From Pirellulales bacterium (GTDB taxonomy: Bacteria; Planctomycetota; Planctomycetia; Pirellulales; JAEUIK01), in the NCBI GenBank assembly GCA_019694435.1, contig JAIBBZ010000026.1, positions 16,133-80,132 of the forward strand: a DNA stretch of 64,000 nt, in the 5' to 3' direction. Under the pieces are notes generated by a model, which was given only the letters and a program-made list of their open reading frames with translations, was not told the origin of the DNA and ran no database searches. How positions within the stretch are numbered: the first letter of the stretch is position 1; each line of letters begins with the position of its first letter. Shown one piece after another: positions 51,796-61,940 of this stretch. The translations under genes and the position numbers were made by a program.

Positions 51796-54306
51796 ATGCT
51801 GGGTCGTCCGCATCCGGCGGGCCCACCGGGTCCCGCCTTCCGCACGCCTCTCGGGCAGCCCTCATCAAGATTCGCATCGCATGGCGCTCAAAAAACTGAA
51901 CTCTACTCCTCCCTCTGGCAATCGTGCGACGAGCTGCGCGGCGGCATGGATGCCAGCCAGTACAAGGACTACGTGCTGGTCCTGCTGTTCCTCAAGTACA
52001 TCAGCGACAAGTACGCCGGCGTGCCCTATGCGCCGATCACGATCCCCAAGGGGGCCAGCTTCAAGGATCTGGTCGCGCTGAAGGGCAAGCCCGACATCGG
52101 CGACCAGATCAACAAGCGAATCCTCGCCCCGCTGGCCGCGGCCAACAAGCTGGCCGACTTCCCCGACTTCAACGACGCCACCAAGCTCGGCAGCGGCAAG
52201 GAGCTGGTCGATCGGCTCACCAACCTGATCGCCATCTTCGAGAACAAGGCCCTCGATTTTTCCAAGAACCGCGCCGACGGCGACGACATTCTTGGCGATG
52301 CCTACGAATACCTGATGCGGCACTTCGCCACCGAAAGTGGCAAGAGCAAGGGCCAGTTCTACACGCCCGCCGAGGTCAGCCGCGTGATGGCCCAGATCGT
52401 CGGCATTCGCCAGGCCAAGACCAGCGCCGCCACGACCGTCTACGACCCGACCTGCGGCTCCGGTTCGTTGTTGCTCAAGGTCGGCGACGAGGCCGGCACC
52501 GAGGTCACCCTCTACGGCCAGGAAAAAGACACCGCCACCAGCGCCCTGGCCCGCATGAACATGATCCTCCACAACAACCCCACCGCCCTGATCGAGCAGG
52601 GCAACACCCTGACCACGCCCAAGTTCAAGGACGGCGACACCCTCAAGACGTTCGACTACGTCGTCGCCAATCCACCGTTTTCCGACAAGCGCTGGAGCAC
52701 TGGGCTCGATCCGGCGCACGACCCGTTCGACCGGTTCCAAAGCTTCGGCACCCCGCCGGGCAAGCAAGGCGACTACGCCTATCTGCTGCACATCGTCCGC
52801 TCGCTCAAGAGCACCGGCTGCGGCGCCTGCATCCTGCCCCACGGCGTGCTGTTTCGCGGCAATGCCGAGGCCGACATCCGCCGCAACCTCGTTCGCAAGG
52901 GCTACCTCAAGGGGATCATCGGCCTGCCGGCCAACCTGTTCTACGGCACCGGCATCCCGGCCTGCATCGTCGTCGTCGACAAGCGCCACGCGCAGGCCCG
53001 CAAAGGCATCTTTCTGATCGATGCCAGCCGCGGGTTCATGAAGGACGGGCCCAAGAACCGCCTCCGGGCCCAGGACATCCACAAGATCGTCGACACCTTC
53101 AACAAGCAGGTCGAGATTCCCAAGTACGCGCGGCTGGTCCCGTTCGACGAGATCGAGCGGAACGAGTTCAACCTCAACCTGCCGCGCTACATCGACAGCC
53201 AGGAGCCCGAGGATCTGCAGGACATCGACGGCCATCTCCGCGGCGGCATTCCCGAGCGCGATCTCGACGGCCTGAGCTGCTACTGGCAGGTCTGCCCGGG
53301 CCTGCGTCAAACCTTGTTCCGCCCCAACCGCCCGGGCTACGTCGATCTGGCGGTCGAGCGGGGCACGATCAAGACGACGATCTACGAACATCCCGAGTTT
53401 GCGGCGTTCATCGCCGGGATGAACGAGCATTTCGCCGTCTGGCGCAAACGGCAGGCCAAGCGGCTGCGGCGGCTGGCGGCGGGTTGTCATCCGAAGCAGA
53501 TTATCGCCGAGGTGTCCGAAGACCTGCTGGCCCATTATCGCGATCAGCCGCTGATCGATGCCTACGACGTCTATCAGCACCTGATGGACTACTGGGCCAC
53601 GACGATGCAGGACGATTGCTACCTGATCGCCGCCGACGGCTGGCGGGCCGAGACCTATCGCGTGCTCGTGAGCAAGCCGGGCAAGGACGGCAAGCCCGGA
53701 AAGGAAGTCGACAAGGGTTGGAACTGCGACCTGACTCCCAAGCCGCTGATTGTGGCGCGGTACTTTGCCCCGCAGCAGCAGGCGCTCGACGAGCTGGCCG
53801 GCCAGCTCGAGGGGCTCGCCGCGCAGCTCGCCGAACTCGAAGAAGAGCAGGGGGGCGAGGAAGGGGCGTTCGCCGAGCTGGACAAGGTCAACAAGCTGAG
53901 CGTCGCGGCCCGGCTCAAGGAACTTAAGGCCGACAAGCAGACCGCCCAGCAGAACGCCGAGGAGACCGAGGCACTGGGTCGCTGGCTGGCGCTCAACACC
54001 GAAGAGGCGGAGCTCAAGAAGCAGATCAAGGAGGCCGAGGGGGCGCTCGATGCCCAGGCACACGCCAAGTACCCGCTGCTCACCGAGGCCGAGGTGCAGG
54101 CTCTCGTTGTCGACGGCAAATGGCTCGCCGCGCTCGATGCGGCCATTCACGGCGAGATGGACCGCATCAGCCAGGCACTCACGCAGCGGGTCAAGGAGTT
54201 GGCCGAGCGTTACGCGACGCCGCTGCCGCAGATGGTCGACCGCGTTGCGGAGTTGGAGGCCAAGGTGAACGGCCATCTGGAAAGGATGGGGTTCGCATGG
54301 AAGTGA
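51796..54306 (+). CDS. hsdM: Type I restriction-modification methyltransferase subunit HsdM, 5' frame disturbed
   Basis: Frame of 836 residues. Seen: N-terminal helical bundle (LWQSCDELRGGMDASQYKDYVLVLLFLKYISDKYAG), SAM site DPTCGSGSLLLK near 217, catalytic NPPF near 291, and a long coiled-coil C-terminus (QLEGLAAQLAELEEEQ). It methylates N6 of adenine with HsdS. Oddity: relatives commonly begin MALKKSELYSSLW; here ATG GCG CTC AAA AAA at 51881 is in the next frame and would rejoin after slippage within the A6 run (51890-51895). The uninterrupted frame uses an atypical upstream ATG at 51796. This is either a frameshift, a slippage switch or a sequence error. HsdS overlaps its stop by 10 bases. 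Confidence 0.88.
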   Translation: MLGRPHPAGPPGPAFRTPLGQPSSRFASHGAQKTELYSSLWQSCDELRGGMDASQYKDYVLVLLFLKYISDKYAGVPYAPITIPKGASFKDLVALKGKPDIGDQINKRILAPLAAANKLADFPDFNDATKLGSGKELVDRLTNLIAIFENKALDFSKNRADGDDILGDAYEYLMRHFATESGKSKGQFYTPAEVSRVMAQIVGIRQAKTSAATTVYDPTCGSGSLLLKVGDEAGTEVTLYGQEKDTATSALARMNMILHNNPTALIEQGNTLTTPKFKDGDTLKTFDYVVANPPFSDKRWSTGLDPAHDPFDRFQSFGTPPGKQGDYAYLLHIVRSLKSTGCGACILPHGVLFRGNAEADIRRNLVRKGYLKGIIGLPANLFYGTGIPACIVVVDKRHAQARKGIFLIDASRGFMKDGPKNRLRAQDIHKIVDTFNKQVEIPKYARLVPFDEIERNEFNLNLPRYIDSQEPEDLQDIDGHLRGGIPERDLDGLSCYWQVCPGLRQTLFRPNRPGYVDLAVERGTIKTTIYEHPEFAAFIAGMNEHFAVWRKRQAKRLRRLAAGCHPKQIIAEVSEDLLAHYRDQPLIDAYDVYQHLMDYWATTMQDDCYLIAADGWRAETYRVLVSKPGKDGKPGKEVDKGWNCDLTPKPLIVARYFAPQQQALDELAGQLEGLAAQLAELEEEQGGEEGAFAELDKVNKLSVAARLKELKADKQTAQQNAEETEALGRWLALNTEEAELKKQIKEAEGALDAQAHAKYPLLTEAEVQALVVDGKWLAALDAAIHGEMDRISQALTQRVKELAERYATPLPQMVDRVAELEAKVNGHLERMGFAWK

Positions 54307-55568
54307 TGGCTGAGACTACCCATAACATCATTGATTTGGGGCCAATTCCGGAGGATTGGGGCATTCGTCCGTTGAAGGAAGCGGGTCGTTGGCATAGCGG
54401 TGGAACCCCCAGTATGAAGAACCCAGCTTACTGGTCTGGTGACATTCCGTGGGTCAGCCCTAAAGACATGAAGGTGTCACGGCTATTTGATTCGATGGAT
54501 CATATCAGCGCCAAAGCCGTTGCAGACGGAGCCCGACTCCTGCCAGCGGGAGCCGTGTTAATTGTTATTCGTGGAATGATCCTTGCACATTCCTTGCCCG
54601 TTGCTCGCGCGGAACGACCACTTGCTTTCAATCAGGACATGAAGGCTCTGATTGTCGATGCGAGTATAGATAGCAACTACGTTCTCTATTGGCTCATCGG
54701 ACACGCTCAAAAGCTGCGTGCCCTAACGACCGAGTCAACTCACGGCACGAAGCGTCTCCCGCCGGAGACGTTATATCGAGTGCCATTCCCCTTTCCCCCA
54801 ACCCTGGCAGAGCAGGAGGCGATTGCGGGGGCGCTTTCGGATGCGGATGCGTGGATTGAGTCGCTGGAGCAACTGATCGCCAAGAAGCGGCAGATCAAAC
54901 AAGCCGCCATGCAGGAACTCCTCACCGCCAAACGCCGCCTCCCCGGCTTCACAGGTGAGTGGAACGAGCAGGCATTCAGTGAAGTGTGCTGGTATCAGGA
55001 AGGTCCGGGTGTGCGGAACAGTCAATTTACGACCGCTGGCATAAAGCTTCTGAACGGAACGAATATTTTGCGTGGGGAGCTTAACCTCGATTCAACTTCT
55101 CGTTTTATTTCAGAAAGAGAGGCATACGGTCCATATGCTCACTTTCTTGCCGATGTCGGCGACATAGTCATCGCGTCATCAGGGATCTCAATTGAGCGGT
55201 TCCACGAGAAGGTCGCGTATGTTCGCGAAAACGACGTTCCATTTTGCATGAATACTAGCACGATTAGGTTCAAACCCGTTGCCGGCAAATTGTATCCACA
55301 CTTTCTTTTTCAATACTTGATGAGCGACAACTTTAAGCGAGCTATCGGCGGACAAGCCACGGGATCAGCTCAATTGAACTTCGGTCCTTCCCACATTTCC
55401 AAAGTTGCGATTCCACTCCCAGATGAGTCCGAACAGCTGGCCATCGCCAATGTCCTTTCCGAAATGGACGCGGAAATCGCCGCGTTAGAGGTCAAGCTCT
55501 CAAAGGGCCGGCAGGTCAAGCAAGGCATGATGCAGGAACTTCTCACGGGCAGGATTCGATTGATATGA
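54297..55568 (+). CDS. hsdS: Type I restriction-modification specificity subunit HsdS
   Basis: 423 residues. Seen: two target-recognition domains with the typical order, each closed by a conserved helix: TLAEQEAIAGALSDADAWIESLEQLIAKKRQIKQAAMQELLTAKRRLPGF after the first and EQLAIANVLSEMDAEIAALEVKLSKGRQVKQGMMQELLTGRIRL at the end. The two TRDs bind the halves of the split target site. GC is visibly lower than in HsdM and HsdR, as is common for exchanged specificity genes. Start within the HsdM stop; the stop overlaps the next gene by 4 bases. Confidence 0.93.
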   Translation: MEVMAETTHNIIDLGPIPEDWGIRPLKEAGRWHSGGTPSMKNPAYWSGDIPWVSPKDMKVSRLFDSMDHISAKAVADGARLLPAGAVLIVIRGMILAHSLPVARAERPLAFNQDMKALIVDASIDSNYVLYWLIGHAQKLRALTTESTHGTKRLPPETLYRVPFPFPPTLAEQEAIAGALSDADAWIESLEQLIAKKRQIKQAAMQELLTAKRRLPGFTGEWNEQAFSEVCWYQEGPGVRNSQFTTAGIKLLNGTNILRGELNLDSTSRFISEREAYGPYAHFLADVGDIVIASSGISIERFHEKVAYVRENDVPFCMNTSTIRFKPVAGKLYPHFLFQYLMSDNFKRAIGGQATGSAQLNFGPSHISKVAIPLPDESEQLAIANVLSEMDAEIAALEVKLSKGRQVKQGMMQELLTGRIRLI

Positions 55569-57517
55569 AGATCTCGACGATCCTCGACCACATCGACAAC
55601 GGACACATGGCCTTGCCAGAGTTCCAGCGCGGCTACGTCTGGAACCGGGATCAGGTGCGTGCCCTGTTCGACTCCCTCTACCGCCGTCACCCGGTCGGCG
55701 GTCTGCTCGTCTGGGCCACGGAGTCGAAGACCGCCGACCATCGCGGTGACGGTCCACTCGCCCCCGGCGTGGTGAAGCTGCTCCTCGATGGACAGCAGCG
55801 CATGACTTCGCTCTATGGCGTCCTGCGCGGCAAGCCTCCGAAATTCTTCGATGGCAACGGACAGGCCTTTACCGGCCTCTACTTTCACCTGGAAGAAGAG
55901 ACCTTCGCCTTTTATCAACCCCAGAAGATGAGCGCCGACCCCCTCTGGGTCGACGTAACGGAGTTGATGAAAAACGGCAACGCCGGCTTGGGGGCATTCG
56001 TCGCCAGACTAGGCGCTAATCCAGACACCGCGCCCAAGGTCGGCGACTACGTGGGTCGATTAAGCCAGCTGCTCGGCATTACGGATGTCGACCTGCATAT
56101 CGAAGAGGTGACCGGGGCCGACAAAACGCTCGACGTCGTCGTGGACATCTTTAATCGTGTCAACAGCGGCGGCACCAAATTGTCGAAGGGGGACTTGGCG
56201 CTAGCCAAGATCTGCGCGGATTGGCCCGAGGCACGGGACTCGATGAAGGCCAAGCTCAAAGAGTGGGCCGCGGCGGGATACAACTTCAATCTTGATTGGC
56301 TGCTGCGATCCGTGAACACCGTGTTGACGGGCGAAGCCAAGTTTCAATATCTGCATGACCAGACCGCTGAGCAGATTCGCGATGGCCTGAGGCGGGCCAT
56401 CAAGCGAATTGACGCCTGCCTCAACATGATCGGAGGTCGACTCGGCCTCGACCATGACCAGGTTTTCTTCGGGCGATTTGGCGTCCCGGTAATGGTGCGA
56501 TACCTCGATCGACACCCCGGGTCACTGAACGAGACGGAACGCGACAAGCTGCTCTTCTGGTTCGCTCAGGCGGCCATGTGGGGCCGCTTCTCGGGTTCGA
56601 CCGAGTCTTTTCTTGATCGAGACCTCGCTACGTTGGAAGGACCCGACGGCGGACTCGACCAACTGCTTGAGCAGTTGCGGCTCTGGCATGGGGGACTTCG
56701 TGCGGAGGCAGGGCACTTTACGGGTTGGAGCCTGGGAGCGCGATTCTACCCCGTGCTGTACCTGCTCACACGGATGGGGGAAGCGCGCGACTGGGGTACA
56801 GGCCTGCCGCTGAAAGCAAGCCTGCTTGGCAAAATGAACCGCTTGGAAGTCCATCACATCTTCCCCAAGGCGCAGCTCTACAAACGCAAGTTCAGGAAAT
56901 CAGAAGTAAACGCCATCGCCAATTTCTGTTTTCTGACGAAAGATACCAACCTGGACATCAGCGACCGGTTGCCCGAAGACTACTTCCCGGAAGTCGAGCA
57001 GGCGCACCCCGGCGCGCTTGCCTCACAGTGGATTCCGGCGGACTCCAAACTGTGGAGGATCGAGAATTTCCCCAGCTTCCTCGAGGCTCGCAAGAGATTG
57101 TTGGCTGACGAGGTCAATCGGCGCATGGCGGAATTGTTGCACGGTGACGAGCGTTGGCTGGCCGGACCGGCGGCCCCTCCAACCACACCGACCGCTGTCG
57201 CTGGGGGGATTACGAGCGCCGACGAAGAGCTTGAACTGGAAATGGTGAATGCTTGGGTTGAGCAGCAAGGCTTGCCGTCGGGCATTCTCGCCTTCGAGCT
57301 AACGGACACTGAAACGGGACGGCAACTAGCGATGCTTGACCTCGCCTGGCCAAGCGGGATGCAGGAGGAATTGAGTCAGCCGGTGTGCCTGCTCTTGAAT
57401 GAAGGTCACGAGGTATTCGCAGCAGCAAGTCAGGCGGGTTATCGCTGCTTTGCAACGATCGAAGATCTAAAGCGATACGTCCGTGCCGAGGTCGTCGTCG
57501 ATGAGGCAGCGGCATGA
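55565..57517 (+). CDS. GmrSD-like DUF262/HNH nuclease
   Basis: 650 residues. Seen: N-terminal DUF262 fold (DHIDNGHMALPEFQRGYVW, LLLDGQQRMTSLYG near 75, the ParB-like nucleotide-using motif; FNRVNSGGTKLSKGDLALAKI) and a C-terminal HNH nuclease (MNRLEVHHIFPKAQLYKRKFRKSEVNAIANFCFLTKDTN, near 425-465). This fits the GmrSD/BrxU type of restriction enzymes that cut modified DNA. Its place between hsdS and the AlbA_2 gene, with 4-base overlaps on both sides, makes it part of one operon: unmodified and modified phage DNA could both be attacked. Confidence 0.87.
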   Translation: MKISTILDHIDNGHMALPEFQRGYVWNRDQVRALFDSLYRRHPVGGLLVWATESKTADHRGDGPLAPGVVKLLLDGQQRMTSLYGVLRGKPPKFFDGNGQAFTGLYFHLEEETFAFYQPQKMSADPLWVDVTELMKNGNAGLGAFVARLGANPDTAPKVGDYVGRLSQLLGITDVDLHIEEVTGADKTLDVVVDIFNRVNSGGTKLSKGDLALAKICADWPEARDSMKAKLKEWAAAGYNFNLDWLLRSVNTVLTGEAKFQYLHDQTAEQIRDGLRRAIKRIDACLNMIGGRLGLDHDQVFFGRFGVPVMVRYLDRHPGSLNETERDKLLFWFAQAAMWGRFSGSTESFLDRDLATLEGPDGGLDQLLEQLRLWHGGLRAEAGHFTGWSLGARFYPVLYLLTRMGEARDWGTGLPLKASLLGKMNRLEVHHIFPKAQLYKRKFRKSEVNAIANFCFLTKDTNLDISDRLPEDYFPEVEQAHPGALASQWIPADSKLWRIENFPSFLEARKRLLADEVNRRMAELLHGDERWLAGPAAPPTTPTAVAGGITSADEELELEMVNAWVEQQGLPSGILAFELTDTETGRQLAMLDLAWPSGMQEELSQPVCLLLNEGHEVFAAASQAGYRCFATIEDLKRYVRAEVVVDEAAA

Positions 57518-58887
57518 ACCGTGTGGGCAAGTCGACTCGTCGCCAGGAGCACCAGCACATCGAGTGGAAGGAGGTGTGGCGCGACGAGTACCTTCGCTGG
57601 ATTTGCGGGTTCGCCAATGCCGACGGCGGCAAGCTGGTCATCGGCGGCAACAACGACGGCAGCATCATCGGCGTCGCCAACGCCAGCAAGTTGTTGGTCG
57701 ACATCCCCAACAAGGTCCGCGACATCCTGGGCATCGTCGTCGCCGTCAACCTGAAGCGCAAAGCCGGCCAGGAATACCTCGAGATCGTCGTCGAGCCGCA
57801 GCCCTATCCGGTCAGCTACAAGGGGGAATACCACGTCCGTAGCGGCAGCACGAAGCAAGAACTCAAAGGGGCCGCACTCGACCGGTTTCTGCTGGCCCGC
57901 CAGGGGCGCGCCTGGGACGGGGTGCCGCTGCCCGGCGTAACGGTCCGTAGCCTGTCGCGAGAAGCCCTGCAGGCATTCCGCGCGCGAGCCCGGCAGAGCC
58001 AGCGGATGACGGCGGCCGATCTGAAGGAACCCGCCGCGGGGCTGATCGACAAGCTCCACCTGGTCGAGGGCAAGCATCTGAAGCGGGCGGCCGCGCTGGC
58101 GTTTCACCCCGAGCCCGAACGGTTCGTGACCGGGGCCTTCGTCAAGATCGGCTACTTTCGCACCAACGACGACCTGGCCTACCACGACGAAGTGCACGGC
58201 GACCTGTTCACGCAGGCGAGCAAGACGATCGACCTGCTGCGGACCAAGTATCTCAAGGCGGCGATCACCTACCGCGGCATCCAGCGGGTCGAAACGTTTC
58301 CGGTGCCTGAGCCGGCCCTGCGTGAGGCGGTGCTCAATGCCCTGATTCACAAGGACTATGCCAGCGGGGCACCGGTACAGATCAGCGTCTATGCCGACAA
58401 GCTGATGCTGTGGAACCCGGGCCAATTGCCACCCCACTGGACAATCGAAAAGCTCAAGGGCAAGCACGCCTCGCAGCCGTTCAACCCGGCCATCGCGAAC
58501 GTGTTCTTCCGAGCCGGCGAGATTGAGGCCTGGGGACGAGGAATCGAGCGGATGTTTGCCGCCTGCCGCGAAGCGGGATTTCCGGAGCCCATCCTGGAGC
58601 AGGAGGGGGCGGGGTTCTGGATTGCGTTTCCGTTTGCTGCCGAGTGGGTCGAGCAGATGGGCGTGGGCGAAATTAGGGAGAAAACTTCGGTAAAAACTTC
58701 GGTAAAAACTTCGGTAAAAATCCTGGAACTGCTTGCGCAGCATCCGCAGATGACGCTGGCCGAAGTGGCACACGAGGTCGGCAAATCGGTACGGGCAATC
58801 GAACTGGCCGCGGCGAAGCTCGCCCAGGCCGGAAAACTCCGGTTTGTCGGTCCCAAGAAGGGCGGACATTGGGAGGTGCGGCCATGA
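57514..58887 (+). CDS. AlbA_2 (Schlafen-like) domain putative transcriptional regulator with HATPase-like domain
   Basis: 457 residues. Seen: AlbA_2 domain (HQHIEWKEVWRDEYLRWICGFANADGGKLVIGGNNDGSIIGV, residues 12-60), an HATPase_c_4-type region (FPVPEPALREAVLNALIHKDY, LWNPGQLP, near 275-320), a short tandem linker KTSVKTSVKTSVK near 390, and a C-terminal winged HTH (HPQMTLAEVAHEVGKSVRAIELAAAKLAQAGKL). Such proteins are common inside type I RM operons and are thought to regulate them. Overlaps hsdR by 4 bases. Confidence 0.85.
   Translation: MNRVGKSTRRQEHQHIEWKEVWRDEYLRWICGFANADGGKLVIGGNNDGSIIGVANASKLLVDIPNKVRDILGIVVAVNLKRKAGQEYLEIVVEPQPYPVSYKGEYHVRSGSTKQELKGAALDRFLLARQGRAWDGVPLPGVTVRSLSREALQAFRARARQSQRMTAADLKEPAAGLIDKLHLVEGKHLKRAAALAFHPEPERFVTGAFVKIGYFRTNDDLAYHDEVHGDLFTQASKTIDLLRTKYLKAAITYRGIQRVETFPVPEPALREAVLNALIHKDYASGAPVQISVYADKLMLWNPGQLPPHWTIEKLKGKHASQPFNPAIANVFFRAGEIEAWGRGIERMFAACREAGFPEPILEQEGAGFWIAFPFAAEWVEQMGVGEIREKTSVKTSVKTSVKILELLAQHPQMTLAEVAHEVGKSVRAIELAAAKLAQAGKLRFVGPKKGGHWEVRP
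58681..58722 (+). repeat. Three tandem 12-base units in the AlbA_2 gene
   Basis: Units of AAAAACTTCGGT, the first lacking one A. They encode KTSV three times. Unit loss or gain would keep the frame and change linker length only. Confidence 0.7.
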
Positions 58888-61800
58888 ACCGCGTGGGCAA
58901 ATCGGAACGGGAAACGCAGGATCGCGTGCTGGCGCTGTTTTGCCAGGAGTTGGGCTATCGCTACCTGGGCAATTGGTGCGAGCGGGCCGGCAACAGCAAC
59001 GTCGAAGAAGCGCTGCTGACCGACTGGCTGCGCCAGCGCGGCTATTCCCAGGAGCACATCAACAAAGCGACCTATGCCCTGCAAACCGCCGGGCGACACA
59101 CGGGCCGCACGCTGTATGCCAACAACCAAGAGGTTTACAAACTGCTCCGCTATGGCGTGCCGGCCAAGACCGAGGTGGGGCAGGTGACCGACACGGTCCA
59201 CCTGATCGACTGGCAACGGCCCGAGCAGAACGACTTTGCGATTGCCGAAGAGGTGACGCTGCAGGGGGACCATGAGCGACGGCCCGACCTGGTCTTGTAC
59301 ATCAATGGCATCGCGATCGCCGTGATCGAACTCAAAAAAGGCTCGAAGTCGCTCGGCGACGGGATCCGGCAATGCGTGTCGTTGCAAGACCCACTGTTCC
59401 ACCCCTGGTTCTTCAGCACGGTCCAGTTGCTGATCGCCGGCAACGACTCGCAAGGGCTGCAATACGGCACGATCGGCACCCCGGAGAAATACTTCCTGCG
59501 CTGGAAGGAAGACGAGCAGGACAACACCCGCTACAAGCTCGACAAGTACCTGCTGAAGCTGTGCAGCAAACCGCGGCTGCTGGAACTGGTGCACGACTTT
59601 GTGCTGTTCGACGGCGGTGTGAAAAAGCTGCCGCGGGTGCACCAGTATTTCGGCATTAAGGCGGCCCAGGCATTTGTCGACCGGCGCGAAGGGGGGATCA
59701 TCTGGCACACCCAGGGCAGCGGCAAGAGCATTGTGATGGTGCTCCTGGCCAAATGGATCCTGGAGCACAACCCCCATGCCCGCGTGGCGATCATCACCGA
59801 CCGCGACGAGCTCGATAAGCAGATCGAACGGGTGTTTACCGAGGCGGGCGAGGCGATCCGCCGGACGCAGAGCGGGCGCGATCTGATGCGGCAGTTGGGG
59901 CAGCCGCGGCCACGGCTGTTGTGCTCGCTGATCCATAAGTTCGGCCCCCAGGACAAGCAGAGCGACGCCGAGTTCGAGCAGTTCATCCGCGACCTCGAGG
60001 CGCAGCCGAGCACGGCCGAAGGGGAGCTGTTCGTGTTCGTCGACGAATGTCACCGCAGTCAGAGCGGCCGGCTGCATCGGGTGATGAAGGCCCTGCTGCC
60101 CGACGCCGTGTTTATCGGCTTTACGGGCACGCCGCTGTTGAAGGCCGACAAGCAGACCAGCCTTGAGGTGTTTGGCCGCTACATCCACACCTACAAGTTC
60201 AGCGAAGGGGTCGAGGACGGCGTGGTGCTCGACCTGGTCTATGAGGCCCGCGACATCGACGCGCGATTGGGGTCGGAGGACAAGATCGACGCCTGGTTCG
60301 AAGCCAAGACGCGGGGGCTGAACGCCTGGCAGAAGGATGAGCTGAAAAAGCAATGGGCCACGATGCAGAAGGTGCTCAGCTCGCGTTCGCGGATGGAGCG
60401 GGTGGTGGAGGACATTATCTTCGATTTTAGCGTCCGGCCGCGGCTCTCGAGCCAGAAGGGGAATGCGATCCTCGTGGCGTCGAGCATCTACGACGCCTGC
60501 AAGTACTACACGCTGTTTCAAAAAACGAGCTTTGGCAAGCGGTGCGCGGTCGTGACCTCGTACAACCCGCAGGCCAAGGACGTCACGCTGGCGATGGTCG
60601 GGGCGAACACCGAGACCGAAAAGCAGTTCGTGTTCAACACCTACCAGGAACTGCTCAAGGACGTGGCGGCGAAAGCCAACATGACGAAGACCGAGGCCTA
60701 TGAGGAATGGGCCAAGGACTTGTTCATCCACGAACCGGCCAACATGAAGCTGCTGATTGTGGTCGATAAGCTGCTGACCGGCTTCGACGCCCCGCCGTGT
60801 ACGTACCTGTACATCGACAAGTCGATGCAGGACCATGGGTTGTTCCAGGCCATCTGCCGGGTGAATCGGCTCGACGGCGACGACAAGGTGTTCGGCTACA
60901 TCGTCGACTACAAGGACCTGTTCAAGAAGGTCGAGAAAACGATCGCCGTGTACACCTCCGAGCTCGATCACAGCGCCGGCGGCTGCGATCCCGAGGTGCT
61001 GATCCAAGACCGTCTGCAGAAAGGCCGCGAGCGGCTGGACGAGGCCTTGGAACAGCTTGCGCTACTCTGCGAACCGGTCGAGCCGCCCCAGGAGGAACTG
61101 CAGCACATCCATTATTTTTGTGGGAACTCGGAGATCGCTGCCGATTTGGAAGCACGCGAGCCCCAGCGTTCGGCCTTGTACCAGGCAACCGCAGGGCTGA
61201 CCCGAGCCTATGCCAACCTGGCCGATGAGCTGGAAGGGGCCGGATACAGCCCGGCGGACATTAGCCGCATCAAGCAAGACGTCCGCCGATACACCGAGCT
61301 TCGCGAAGTCATTCGCCAGGCCAGCGGCGAGAGCCTCGATCTGAAGGCCTATGAGGCCGACATGCGGCACCTGATCGACACCTACATCGAGGCGAGCGAG
61401 CCGCGCAAGATCTCGGAATTTGATAACCTCGGGTTGCTGGACGTGATTGTCCGCTCGGGCCTCGGCCAGGCCATCGCCAACAAGCTCGGGGGCATGAAAG
61501 GCAATCGGCAAGCGATCGCCGAGACGATCGAGAACAACGTCCGCAAGAAGATCATCAAGGAGCGGCTCAACGACCCGGCGTATTTCGACCGCATGTCGGC
61601 CATGCTGGAGGAAATCATCGCGGCCCGCAGGGCCAAGGCGATCGAGTACGAAGAATACCTGCGGCAGATCGAGGAGCTGACCCGGCAGGCGCAGCAGGGG
61701 TCCGGCGGATTGCCCAGGGAGCTGGACTCCAAGGGCAAACAGGCGCTCTATCACAACCTGGGAGAAGATTTGGCGCTGGCCCTGCGCGTGGACGCTGCCG

Positions 61801-61940
61801 TGCGGAGCAAGCTGCCGGACAGCTGGCGAGACGTGCACCCCAAGGAGCAGAAGGTCAAGCAGGCGCTGTACGAGGTGCTCGAAGACGAGGCGGAGGTCGA
61901 GCGGATTTTTCTGATCATCAAGGCCCAGACGGAATACTGA
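58884..61940 (+). CDS. hsdR: Type I restriction endonuclease subunit HsdR
   Basis: 1018 residues from ATG 58884. Seen: N-terminal PD-(D/E)XK nuclease core (ERRPDLVLYINGIAIAVIELKKG, D-x-ExK), helicase Walker A QGSGKSIVM near 276, DECH box FVFVDECHRSQSG near 387, FTGTPLL (motif III), and later motifs (KLLIVVDKLLTGFDAPPC, QAICRVNRLDG). It cuts DNA after ATP-driven translocation when HsdM/HsdS find an unmethylated site. All motor and nuclease motifs are intact. The next gene starts on its last base. Confidence 0.94.
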   Translation: MNRVGKSERETQDRVLALFCQELGYRYLGNWCERAGNSNVEEALLTDWLRQRGYSQEHINKATYALQTAGRHTGRTLYANNQEVYKLLRYGVPAKTEVGQVTDTVHLIDWQRPEQNDFAIAEEVTLQGDHERRPDLVLYINGIAIAVIELKKGSKSLGDGIRQCVSLQDPLFHPWFFSTVQLLIAGNDSQGLQYGTIGTPEKYFLRWKEDEQDNTRYKLDKYLLKLCSKPRLLELVHDFVLFDGGVKKLPRVHQYFGIKAAQAFVDRREGGIIWHTQGSGKSIVMVLLAKWILEHNPHARVAIITDRDELDKQIERVFTEAGEAIRRTQSGRDLMRQLGQPRPRLLCSLIHKFGPQDKQSDAEFEQFIRDLEAQPSTAEGELFVFVDECHRSQSGRLHRVMKALLPDAVFIGFTGTPLLKADKQTSLEVFGRYIHTYKFSEGVEDGVVLDLVYEARDIDARLGSEDKIDAWFEAKTRGLNAWQKDELKKQWATMQKVLSSRSRMERVVEDIIFDFSVRPRLSSQKGNAILVASSIYDACKYYTLFQKTSFGKRCAVVTSYNPQAKDVTLAMVGANTETEKQFVFNTYQELLKDVAAKANMTKTEAYEEWAKDLFIHEPANMKLLIVVDKLLTGFDAPPCTYLYIDKSMQDHGLFQAICRVNRLDGDDKVFGYIVDYKDLFKKVEKTIAVYTSELDHSAGGCDPEVLIQDRLQKGRERLDEALEQLALLCEPVEPPQEELQHIHYFCGNSEIAADLEAREPQRSALYQATAGLTRAYANLADELEGAGYSPADISRIKQDVRRYTELREVIRQASGESLDLKAYEADMRHLIDTYIEASEPRKISEFDNLGLLDVIVRSGLGQAIANKLGGMKGNRQAIAETIENNVRKKIIKERLNDPAYFDRMSAMLEEIIAARRAKAIEYEEYLRQIEELTRQAQQGSGGLPRELDSKGKQALYHNLGEDLALALRVDAAVRSKLPDSWRDVHPKEQKVKQALYEVLEDEAEVERIFLIIKAQTEY

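Noticed and set aside
53002..53009. ATGCCTTT motif copy
   Set aside because: Inside hsdM on the opposite strand, with no target gene; expected by chance at this length.
51865..54276. 803-codon open frame opposite hsdM
   Set aside because: GC-rich codon use leaves long empty antisense frames; it has no recognisable protein, and the hsdM strand has all family motifs.
58389..61007. 872-codon open frame opposite hsdR and the AlbA_2 gene
   Set aside because: Same shadow effect; it crosses two real genes and shows no domain.
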